From an uncultured Clostridia bacterium (lineage in GTDB: Bacteria; Bacillota; Clostridia; Oscillospirales; Ruminococcaceae), in contig CAMVBT010000038.1 of the NCBI GenBank assembly GCA_947165805.1, forward strand, positions 1 to 12,646: a stretch of DNA of 12,646 bases, read 5' to 3'. How positions within the stretch are numbered: position 1 is the stretch's first letter; each line of letters starts with the position of its first letter. Of the stretch, positions 5,807 to 12,646 are shown one piece after another. Position numbers and translations under genes: made by a program. The notes beneath the pieces were generated by a model. The model was not told the origin of the DNA. It was given only the letters and a program-made list of their open reading frames with translations, and did not search any database.

Positions 5807-5838
5807 TTGAACAAAAAAAAGATGTGGAATTTGTTCAA
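5807..5838. repeat. 9-bp inverted repeat upstream of the SNF2-like/GHKL operon
   Basis: TTGAACAAA (5807-5815) and TTTGTTCAA (5830-5838) are perfect inverted copies separated by 14 bases (23 bases centre to centre). They lie 34 bases upstream of the plus-strand -35 box. This could be an operator or activator site for the operon. It lies in the AT-rich divergent intergenic region, where such repeats arise more easily by chance. Confidence 0.45.
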
Positions 5839-5872
5839 ATCGTTAATTTTATCGGGCAAATGAAAAAAACAG

Positions 5873-5901
5873 TTGCAAACCGAGAATAAAAGGGGTATAA
5901 T
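5873..5901 (+). promoter_or_regulatory. Sigma-A promoter for the SNF2-like/GHKL operon
   Basis: TTGCAA (5873-5878), a 17-base spacer and a perfect TATAAT (5896-5901). The predicted start is near 5908, giving a leader of about 67 bases before the first gene. No other good plus-strand promoter is visible in 5701-5974. Confidence 0.85.
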
Positions 5902-5974
5902 GTATTTTGAGACAGCATATTCAAAGACCGTGTTCTTGTTATTCCTTATATAATGAACAGCGGAGATCGAAAGG

Positions 5975-7954
5975 GTGGTTGGATTGAACGCTAACGACAT
6001 CAAATGGATCACTTCGGGCAACCTCGAGCATGACCCGTTCTTCTTCAGTATTCCCGAAAAACTCGATACTTTCGGATACTGCATAGACTTTACGGGCTAC
6101 GGTGAGGGAAAGACCGACAAGGCGCAGCTCTGCATACTCGACGTGGCCAACAAGAAGGAAGACCCCAATATCCTCATTATATGCCCGGACGGGAGCAAGG
6201 AGAGCTGGTATATCAATCTCCTCAAAGGCGTGGGTCTTGAATTCAAGTTCATCAATGCCGCGCATGATGCGGTCACATTTTTCAGCCCCGATACCGCCAA
6301 TCTGCTGCTGCTCGACGAGAAGGTGCTCGCTGAGGGCGACGGTTCCGCATACGCTCCCATAAGAGCGAGCGGTCTGATGTGGGATCTTATCATAATCGAC
6401 GGCTCCGGCGCTGTCGACGGAATGAACTATTCACTCTATACCGACAATATCGGCATGAAGGCCTCGAAGCTGCTCATATTCGCTCCGTATCCGTCAGAAT
6501 ACACCACGGCTCCCGACGGCATCGGCTCGATAGTCAAGGCTCTGCTCAGCGACGACAACATGGCCAAGGGCGTTGACGACTACAAGATAGACGAGAATGT
6601 CATGAAGTTCACCATGGAGACCCCCTTCGTGAATTATCCGAGAGAGCTCAACACCGTGAACAAGGTCACCATAGTCCGTTATCAGTTCCCCGAGGCGGAT
6701 ATCCCCGCGAACCTGCACATAGATGAACAGGCCGGAAGCCGTTATCCGTACGGCGGCAATGTGTTCGAGGAATACAACCTCCCCGAGCAGTCGATATACC
6801 GCAAGCACGAATATACAGGCGCCGACGCGGAAACGCTGAAGAACAAGGACAAGAAGCTCGCGAAGTTCCTCGAGGTGATAGACGGCATCATGAACTCCGA
6901 GGACAAGACCGCGGTCGTTTACTCCAAGTCCGAAGCTACCGTGGACTACATCGAGAAGATACTCTCCGCGGTATACGCAGACAAGACATCCGATATCATA
7001 TACCTCGACAAGACCCACGCCGATACGAGAATGCTCAAGCAGTGGTATGAGATCAAACGCAGCCGCCGCTTCAAGGTGATCCTCGCGGGGGACCGCATGA
7101 CCGAGGGTATGGGTATATATGAGCCTATAACACACATAATCAACTATGAGCTGCCCGACAGCCCCGTTGAATTCCAGCAGCGCTATATGCGCCGCTCGCT
7201 CGACACGTCCGTTGTCGAGCCCGAGTTCATCGTGTTCCTCGATGAAAACGGCCTGTTCGATTCGAGAGTGATGTCGAGAGCCCTCGCGGGAAATCTCTAC
7301 AAGGCGTTCAGGGTGAACGTGCCCTCCGCCAATGTCATGTTCAACGTGGACGGCATCGAGGATATGCTCGCGGACACCATAGCGGACATCAAGTATGTTT
7401 CCGACTACACCGGCGCGGTAGGCTCCAGCTTCGATATCATCTCGAAGTTCAGGCAGGACTACAATATCCCGTCCTCGCGCGGCCTCACGACGGCTCCCAA
7501 GACCCACGAATACGCGCAGCGCAAGCTCGAAACGATCGCCAAGGCGCTCGGCGTCAGCGATCTGATAAAGGAAAAGGACATAGACAAGGCGGCTCTTACA
7601 TCGAAGATAACCGCAAAGATAACCGAGATACGCTCCGGCTTCTCGTTCTTTGACGGGAACGGCGAGATAAAGACAGTCCCCTACGGCACATCGAAGACCG
7701 CGGAGTTCAAGCAGTTCGCGGGGTACCTCGACGGCAACCCGTTCAACCTCGGGCTGAAAAACGCGCGGGAAGAGCTTGAAAAGGCCGTCAAGGGCAAGAA
7801 CGAGTATGCGTACATCAAGGACGCGGTATCGCAGATACCCGATACACTGAAGCCCGCTGTGCTCTACAACATCTGGATTTACTGGCACAAGACCTTCGGT
7901 ATAGGCGGTTCCTACGCCGAGTTCATAAAAGCTTACAATGAGGGGGTGATCTGA
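5975..7954 (+). CDS. Degenerate SNF2-like superfamily 2 helicase/ATPase
   Basis: A 659-aa protein with a two-RecA layout like SNF2 family translocases but altered motifs. Motif I: GYGEGKT (41-47), a Walker A-like loop. Motif Ia region: ILIICP (66-71). Motif II position: LIIIDGSG (138-145), where SNF2 proteins have DEAH/DEAQ, so the catalytic Glu is missing. Motif III position: LLIFAPYPSE (166-175). The second RecA-like domain starts near 295: TAVVYSKSEA (312-321), VILAGDRMTEGMGI (368-381), HIINYELPDSPVEFQQRYMRR (387-407), recognisable as motifs V and VI, with R403 and R406/R407 near the expected arginine-finger place. Residues 440-659 are a helical C-terminal region I do not recognise. Start: GTG 5975 with GGAG 9 bases upstream; TTG 5984 is an alternative. 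The next gene follows after one base. The fold is moderately sure; ATP hydrolysis and DNA translocation are open. Confidence 0.75.
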   Translation: MVGLNANDIKWITSGNLEHDPFFFSIPEKLDTFGYCIDFTGYGEGKTDKAQLCILDVANKKEDPNILIICPDGSKESWYINLLKGVGLEFKFINAAHDAVTFFSPDTANLLLLDEKVLAEGDGSAYAPIRASGLMWDLIIIDGSGAVDGMNYSLYTDNIGMKASKLLIFAPYPSEYTTAPDGIGSIVKALLSDDNMAKGVDDYKIDENVMKFTMETPFVNYPRELNTVNKVTIVRYQFPEADIPANLHIDEQAGSRYPYGGNVFEEYNLPEQSIYRKHEYTGADAETLKNKDKKLAKFLEVIDGIMNSEDKTAVVYSKSEATVDYIEKILSAVYADKTSDIIYLDKTHADTRMLKQWYEIKRSRRFKVILAGDRMTEGMGIYEPITHIINYELPDSPVEFQQRYMRRSLDTSVVEPEFIVFLDENGLFDSRVMSRALAGNLYKAFRVNVPSANVMFNVDGIEDMLADTIADIKYVSDYTGAVGSSFDIISKFRQDYNIPSSRGLTTAPKTHEYAQRKLETIAKALGVSDLIKEKDIDKAALTSKITAKITEIRSGFSFFDGNGEIKTVPYGTSKTAEFKQFAGYLDGNPFNLGLKNAREELEKAVKGKNEYAYIKDAVSQIPDTLKPAVLYNIWIYWHKTFGIGGSYAEFIKAYNEGVI

Positions 7955-7955
7955 G

Positions 7956-10900
7956 ATGGCTTATCAGGAAACCAAGGAGCGCGAAGCAAAGGCTGCCGAG
8001 CTTAAAAAGTATATAGGCGACTTCTACGTTGCGCACGACGAAGGCAACTTTGAAGCCCGCGACGCGGCGCTGAAAAAGGTGCAGAACGCGCTGTTCACCG
8101 GAAGCTCCGACAGCGAGCCGCTCAAGGATTACTTCAATGAGGCTTTCCAGGGCAGAACAGTGTTCAATACACTGCTCAGCATCAACGACTACCCCAAGGA
8201 GAGCATACTCCGTGAGCTGCTCCAGAACACCTTCGGCTGCTCCTATGAGACCAAGGACGTCAAGGTCATAATGAATTTCAGCACCAACCAGCATCAGGTG
8301 AGCCTGTCCTACAACGAGGTCGGCTTCACCATGGATCAGATACTCTACTATCTGAGCTTCGGACGCGGCGAAGTCGATAAATCGACCACCCGTGAAGGAC
8401 GCTTCGGTGTCGGTGCAAAGAGCGTGTTCCTCAACGTTGAGTGGCTCTCGCTCAAATCCAACAATTTCAGCTTCAAGATCAAGAACAACAACGGTACTCT
8501 CGAGATACTTGAGCTCGACCTTTTCGGAACGCAGTTCAAGGGCACCGAGATCATATTCAAGGTGCGCGGCGACGAGTTCCACACCATAATGGACAACTTC
8601 CTCACCCTCACAGACAAGAGGGGAGACTACATGAACCTTATGGAGCTCTGCTTCGCGTTCAACAGGAAGAAAGTCCTCGATATCCGCGACCCGAAGAACC
8701 TCGAGGAGTCCACCGACCGCACATTCAATATCGCCGTAACGGTCGACAACGAGATGAAGACCGTCTACAAGATCATGCAGTACAGGAAGCCCGGCGACGA
8801 CAATCCGACGATCCGCTTCATGCAGAACGGCAAGAGCATCATCGACTTCCTCTGCTATGAGAGCGAGGGCTATTCCTACCTCGTTCCTTACGCCGTGGCG
8901 AACGCAAAGCGCGCACAGATCGTAAAGCTGCTCGTCGAGAAGTACAACTACTTCTCCACCTACGAGCTCACAGGTCTGTATAAGGAGCAGAACGAGGCGT
9001 TCATCAACGAGCACCTCTCCGCGTTCTTCATCAGCGTGCCGAACAACTTCATCACACCGCACAGAACGGGCATCAAGCACTCCAGTGAGAATGAGGTCAC
9101 ACAGCACATCGAAAAGGACCTCAGACAGATGATCGCGGCATACAAGCAGTACTTCGTGCTCGATATGCAGCTCGTTCCCAAGACCCAGGACAGATACTTC
9201 CTTTATCCGAAATCATACGCGTTTGAGTTCTTCAAGAACTTCATCAAGACCAGCAAGTTCGGCAAGGACCTCAACTCCGTATTCCAGAGCAGCATCTCGC
9301 TCATATATCCCGGCGAGACCGAAGCCACCGACTACGATGTGCTCAAACAGCGCGGCTACCTCAGCAACGTCGAGCATATCCCGCAGCTCGAGCACGTTAA
9401 CGGCACCGCTTACGAAAAGTATATCAAGGATGAGCTTGCCGAGATGCATGAGCTCCTCGCGGATCTCGACGAGAGGATCATCTATGTCGGCTACGAATGG
9501 GAGAACGAGGACAGCTCCGCTGCCGGCAGAGTTTATCTCTATGAGTTCCTGCACGACGGAACAACGTTCTATGTTGACTCGAAGGCCTCCCCGAACCGCT
9601 CGGACAACAATCTGTATTCCGGATTTACTTCCGTGGCGGAGAAGGTAGCGGGAGAATTCCTCAAGGATAACATTGTACACAACGACGAAGAGCTCGAAAA
9701 ACTGCTCGCGATGTACGACGAGATCTATCATGAGGACTACAAGATAGTAATGAAATACTATCAGTTCTACATCTCCCACGGTGATGAGCAGCAGCGCTAT
9801 GAAGTGTCCAAGATGGACGTCCACAACATCGACAACGCGATGCGCGCCGTTCAGAAGCGCCAGCACCGCTTCGACACCCACCAGAACTACAACGAAGTAG
9901 TATCCATGATAATCAACTCCTTCACACAGGGCAAGGACACCATGACCTTCCTGAAGGAGATCAAGGAGCAGGGCGGCAAGATCACGCTCCAGCTCGATAT
10001 CAACAAGCGCTACCGCTTCTGCGCGTACAACAAGCAGTTCATGATCCCGCCGAACGTTTCAAACTCCGATCTCGTTGAGATCATCGGCGATATGGGAACG
10101 CTCATCAAGTGCGGTATGCTCAACGGCAGAGCGTTCGACTTCGAGTACAGCAAGAGCAGATATTCATTCGACCCCGCTCTGCTCTCGAAGATGTTCGAGA
10201 CTCCCGAGCTCACCTCGCAGACCATCAACGAGCGCGCGGATATGCTCTTCACCGCCGACCTCAAGACCGACAGGATAGCTCTTGTTGACGAGGCGGGCAA
10301 GATCGTAAGGATCGTGGAGATCGGCGAGGAAATAACTCCCGAGATGCGCGAAAAGACGAAGAAGTATGTGGCTCTGCGCACGGACTACACCAAGCCCGCG
10401 TTCGCGGATATCGCTGAATACGTCATCACCGGCAAGAACGAGCAGCTTCTGAGCAAGCACTATCTGACCTCGCAGGATCCGAACAAGGTGATCCCCGACC
10501 AGATACCCTACTATCTCAAGCCCATGCCCGTTATCACAAAGGACGAATTCAAGTACCTGCGTGAAAAGTGCAAGGCTGCCTCGCAGTTCAGGGAGAGCCG
10601 CAACTACCGCAACTATTTCGCGAAGGACGTCAACGGCAAGCTGTTCGGCTACGGCGGCTGCTGCCCCGTCTGCGGCTTCGAGTCCCGCGTTATCAACAGC
10701 TTCAACCTCAAGGACTTTGAAGTGGAAGTCCTCACGAAGGACAGCGAGAAGACATTCAGATTTTCGCTGTATCTGTGCGCGAACGATATCGCGGCTTCCG
10801 GCGGCTGGCTGACAACAGGCCTCAGCATAGGCGGTATGTCCCCGCTCACGTGGCTCGAGGAGATCAAGAAGGCGGAAACTATCCCGCCGGAGTTCCTCTT

Positions 10901-11054
10901 CTGTCACCTGAGCTACCGTTCACAGTTCACAAACGATATACTCGGCGGCAATTCCAATGCTCTCGGCGAAGTGATGTTCGATTCCGACAAGGGCGGTCTC
11001 GATATCGTGATCTCGCCGCTCATGGCCGCGAAATGGGTCGAGGACAACGAGTGA
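7956..11054 (+). CDS. GHKL (Hsp90/sacsin-like) ATPase with C-terminal Cys cluster
   Basis: A 1032-aa cytoplasmic protein. After an 80-residue helical N-terminus comes a Bergerat-fold ATPase domain: N box RELLQN (86-91, Glu87 and Asn91), G1-like YNEVGFTMDQI (119-129), G2 GRFGVGAKSVF (148-158), and a GTEIIF strand (196-201). The order and spacing fit sacsin/NO VEIN-type Hsp90-like ATPases rather than histidine kinases or gyrases. The usual G1 Asp is replaced (NEVG). Residues 220-890 show no family I can name. Near the C-terminus, CCPVCG (Cys902, 903, 906), LYLC (Cys941) and FCH (Cys983, His984) may bind zinc; no HNH signature is clear. Start: ATG 7956 with AGGGGGTGAT 6-7 bases upstream. It overlaps neither neighbour but sits 1 base after the SNF2-like gene, so the pair is co-translated and probably works as a complex. 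No nuclease, methylase or toxin domain is evident. Confidence 0.8.
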   Translation: MAYQETKEREAKAAELKKYIGDFYVAHDEGNFEARDAALKKVQNALFTGSSDSEPLKDYFNEAFQGRTVFNTLLSINDYPKESILRELLQNTFGCSYETKDVKVIMNFSTNQHQVSLSYNEVGFTMDQILYYLSFGRGEVDKSTTREGRFGVGAKSVFLNVEWLSLKSNNFSFKIKNNNGTLEILELDLFGTQFKGTEIIFKVRGDEFHTIMDNFLTLTDKRGDYMNLMELCFAFNRKKVLDIRDPKNLEESTDRTFNIAVTVDNEMKTVYKIMQYRKPGDDNPTIRFMQNGKSIIDFLCYESEGYSYLVPYAVANAKRAQIVKLLVEKYNYFSTYELTGLYKEQNEAFINEHLSAFFISVPNNFITPHRTGIKHSSENEVTQHIEKDLRQMIAAYKQYFVLDMQLVPKTQDRYFLYPKSYAFEFFKNFIKTSKFGKDLNSVFQSSISLIYPGETEATDYDVLKQRGYLSNVEHIPQLEHVNGTAYEKYIKDELAEMHELLADLDERIIYVGYEWENEDSSAAGRVYLYEFLHDGTTFYVDSKASPNRSDNNLYSGFTSVAEKVAGEFLKDNIVHNDEELEKLLAMYDEIYHEDYKIVMKYYQFYISHGDEQQRYEVSKMDVHNIDNAMRAVQKRQHRFDTHQNYNEVVSMIINSFTQGKDTMTFLKEIKEQGGKITLQLDINKRYRFCAYNKQFMIPPNVSNSDLVEIIGDMGTLIKCGMLNGRAFDFEYSKSRYSFDPALLSKMFETPELTSQTINERADMLFTADLKTDRIALVDEAGKIVRIVEIGEEITPEMREKTKKYVALRTDYTKPAFADIAEYVITGKNEQLLSKHYLTSQDPNKVIPDQIPYYLKPMPVITKDEFKYLREKCKAASQFRESRNYRNYFAKDVNGKLFGYGGCCPVCGFESRVINSFNLKDFEVEVLTKDSEKTFRFSLYLCANDIAASGGWLTTGLSIGGMSPLTWLEEIKKAETIPPEFLFCHLSYRSQFTNDILGGNSNALGEVMFDSDKGGLDIVISPLMAAKWVEDNE

Positions 11055-11100
11055 CCGGCGGTTGCCGCGCTGTGTCCGAAGGCTGATGAATAAACAGATC

Positions 11101-11134
11101 ACCGCTCCTTTTATGAGTAAAAGGGGCGGTTTTT
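11101..11134 (+). terminator. Intrinsic terminator of the SNF2-like/GHKL operon
   Basis: ACCGCTCCTTTT (11101-11112) pairs with AAAAGGGGCGGT (11119-11130) as a 12-bp stem with one G-U pair and an ATGAGT loop, followed by a T-run to 11134. It lies 46 bases past the GHKL stop codon and closes the two-gene operon. Confidence 0.93.
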
Positions 11135-11173
11135 CTGCGGATCGTACATTTCGGGAAGAATTGGTGAAAGTTA

Positions 11174-11202
11174 TTGACATTTAAAATTTTTTCTGATAAA
11201 CT
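11174..11202 (+). promoter_or_regulatory. Promoter for the ABC transporter gene
   Basis: A perfect TTGACA (11174-11179), a 17-base spacer and TAAACT (11197-11202), the latter preceded by TGA and thus an extended -10 (TGn). The -10 hexamer itself is weak (4 of 6), so the call rests on the -35 and the extension. The 11055-11253 gap otherwise holds only the preceding terminator and an SD. Confidence 0.65.
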
Positions 11203-11253
11203 GATAGTATATTTGAAAGAAAGACTGTTCATCGGAAGGATTGATGCTTGAAA

Positions 11254-12646
11254 ATGATAAAAAAGCTTTTGAGGAGCGTCCGGGAGTTCAAGGGCGTTTC
11301 CATACTCACGCCGATATGTATGATCGGCGAGGTCATCATGGAAGTCATAATACCGCTGCTTATGGCATCGCTCGTCGATAACGGCATAAACGGCAACGGC
11401 GGCAACGGCGACATGGATCATATACTCATAATAGGCGCGCTGCTGGTGGTATGCTGCCTGCTGTCGCTGGGGGCGGGCTTCGCCGGCGCGAAGACCGGAG
11501 CTAAGGCTGCCATGGGCTTTGCCCGCAACCTGCGCAAGGATATGTTCTATAAGATACAGGACTTTTCGTTCTCGAATATCGACAAGTTCTCGACAGCGAG
11601 CCTTGTTACGCGCCTCACCACAGACGTTACGCGCGTTCAGGATGCGTACCAGATGATACTGCGCATCGCGGTGAGAGCGCCCATTATGCTGATATTCTCG
11701 CTTATAATGGCGTTCGTGATAAACGCTCAGCTCTCGTTTATATTCATCGCGGTGATACCGATACTCGCGCTCGGTATGGTGCTGATAATGAAGAACGCTC
11801 ACCCGGTATTCGAGAGGGTCTTCAAGCGCTATGACGATCTCAATAACGTCGTTCAGGAGAACGTCAGCGGTATGCGTGTCGTCAAGGCGTTCGTCCGCGA
11901 GGAATTCGAGGTAAAGAAGTTCAAGAACATCTCGGGCGATATATACAAGGACTTCTCGTTCGCGGAAAAGGTGCTGGCGTTCAACAACCCGCTGATGCAG
12001 CTCTGCGCTTACGGCGGAATGATAGCCATATCGTGGGTCGGCGCGAACCTCATCGTCATCGACGGCTCCCTCACGACCGGCGAGCTGATGAGCATGATAA
12101 CCTACGCGATGCAGATACTCATGAACATGATGATGCTGTCGATGATATTCGTCATGGTCACAATGTCACGCGCCTCAGCCGAGCGTATCTGCGAGGTGCT
12201 TGACGAGGAAAGCGACATCAGGTCTCCCGACGGGGCTTCCGCGGGCGATGTAAAGGACGGGTCTGTCGAGTTCCGGAACGTGTCGTTCGCCTATAAGAAG
12301 GAGAGCGGCAACTACGCGCTGAAAGATATCAACATAAGGATAAAGTCCGGCGAGACCGTCGGCATAATCGGCGGCACCGGCTCGTCCAAATCTACGCTCG
12401 TGCAGCTGATACCGCGCCTGTACGACGTAACCGAGGGCAGCGTCCTCGTCGGCGGCAGGGACGTGCGCGAGTACGACATAGAGACCCTGCGCGACGCTGT
12501 GGCTATGGTGCTACAGAAGAACACCCTCTTCTCCGGCACAATAAAGGACAATCTCGAATGGGGCAACCCGAATGCCACCGAGGAGGAAATGATCGAAGCG
12601 TGCAGGCTCGCGCAGGCTGACGGCTTCATTCAGGATTTCCCCGATA
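11254..12646 (+). CDS. ABC exporter half-transporter, permease fused to ATPase (5' part)
   Basis: The first 464 codons of a multidrug/lipid-type ABC exporter; the gene runs off the window. A six-helix transmembrane domain spans about residues 15-305 (hydrophobic stretches near 20-40, 57-77, 138-158, 161-180, 250-270 and 280-302). The nucleotide-binding domain begins near 335: an aromatic A-loop (Tyr347 region, FAYKK), Walker A GGTGSSKST (373-381), and a Q-loop with Gln421 followed by FSGTIKDNL. The Walker A carries Ser in place of the usual second Gly; from memory this occurs in some Firmicutes exporters of this class. The ABC signature and Walker B lie beyond the window. Start: ATG 11254. 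TTG 11248, in the same frame and 7 bases after GGAAGGA (11234-11240), is a serious alternative. A second half-transporter gene probably follows, as these usually act as heterodimers. Confidence 0.92.
   Translation, partial: MIKKLLRSVREFKGVSILTPICMIGEVIMEVIIPLLMASLVDNGINGNGGNGDMDHILIIGALLVVCCLLSLGAGFAGAKTGAKAAMGFARNLRKDMFYKIQDFSFSNIDKFSTASLVTRLTTDVTRVQDAYQMILRIAVRAPIMLIFSLIMAFVINAQLSFIFIAVIPILALGMVLIMKNAHPVFERVFKRYDDLNNVVQENVSGMRVVKAFVREEFEVKKFKNISGDIYKDFSFAEKVLAFNNPLMQLCAYGGMIAISWVGANLIVIDGSLTTGELMSMITYAMQILMNMMMLSMIFVMVTMSRASAERICEVLDEESDIRSPDGASAGDVKDGSVEFRNVSFAYKKESGNYALKDINIRIKSGETVGIIGGTGSSKSTLVQLIPRLYDVTEGSVLVGGRDVREYDIETLRDAVAMVLQKNTLFSGTIKDNLEWGNPNATEEEMIEACRLAQADGFIQDFPD

Noticed and set aside
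5953..5994. 13-codon upstream open frame overlapping the start of the SNF2-like gene
   Set aside because: No SD ahead of the ATG and no biased codon run (Trp, Leu or similar) that would suggest a leader peptide.
6494..9107. Long minus-strand open frames (464 and 394 aa) opposite the SNF2-like and GHKL genes
   Set aside because: Biased composition typical of antisense to GC-rich coding sequence, no promoter or SD, and they end across the junction of two clearly coding plus-strand genes.
11244..11378. Open frame of about 44 codons from ATG 11244 overlapping the ABC transporter start
   Set aside because: Only 3 bases from the SD, out of frame with a clear transporter, and the translation has no recognisable features.
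1..12646. tRNA/rRNA genes, CRISPR arrays, integrase or transposase genes
   Set aside because: No cloverleaf-like segments, no regularly spaced repeats and no recombinase motifs were found on reading both strands, so I see no direct sign of a mobile element.

Overview
The window reads as a chromosomal segment of a Gram-positive gut-type Clostridia, most likely Oscillospiraceae/Ruminococcus-like. Evidence: moderately GC-rich genes with frequent ATA isoleucine codons, consensus TTGACA/TATAAT promoters, GGAGG ribosome binding sites, a BspA-like LRR lipoprotein, a threonyl-tRNA synthetase without a TGS domain, and a heterodimer-type ABC exporter. The taxonomic call is inference from style, not from a marker search.

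Layout. (1) 1-1695, plus strand: the 3' end of an indolepyruvate ferredoxin oxidoreductase beta subunit (iorB), followed after 3 bases by a sensor histidine kinase with no response regulator in view. (2) 1696-1929: a gene-free stretch with a nested inverted repeat and a strong bidirectional terminator between converging transcripts. (3) 1930-4046, minus strand: thrS and a small two-TM membrane protein that overlaps its stop codon. thrS has a perfect consensus promoter and a short, highly structured leader but no T-box. (4) 4229-5458, minus strand: an AT-rich LRR lipoprotein gene. Its control region holds a palindrome over the -35 box, a long hairpin starting at the predicted +1, and an intrinsic terminator between that hairpin and the ribosome binding site. 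(5) 5873-11134, plus strand: a self-contained two-gene operon with its own promoter and terminator. It encodes a degenerate SNF2-like helicase/ATPase (659 aa) and a 1032-aa GHKL (Hsp90/sacsin-like) ATPase with a C-terminal cysteine cluster. (6) 11174 to the end, plus strand: promoter and 5' three-quarters of an ABC exporter half-transporter.

The best candidate for an undescribed system is the SNF2-like plus GHKL pair. The two proteins are almost certainly co-expressed (1 base between genes, strong SD), both are ATPase folds with unusual motif substitutions, and neither carries a nuclease or methyltransferase domain that I can recognise. Prokaryotic GHKL-plus-SF2 pairs are often defence or DNA-remodelling modules, but the function here is inference. 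The second most interesting material is regulatory RNA: the LRR leader looks like an attenuator, and the thrS leader has interleaved (pseudoknot-type) complementarity ending next to the SD.
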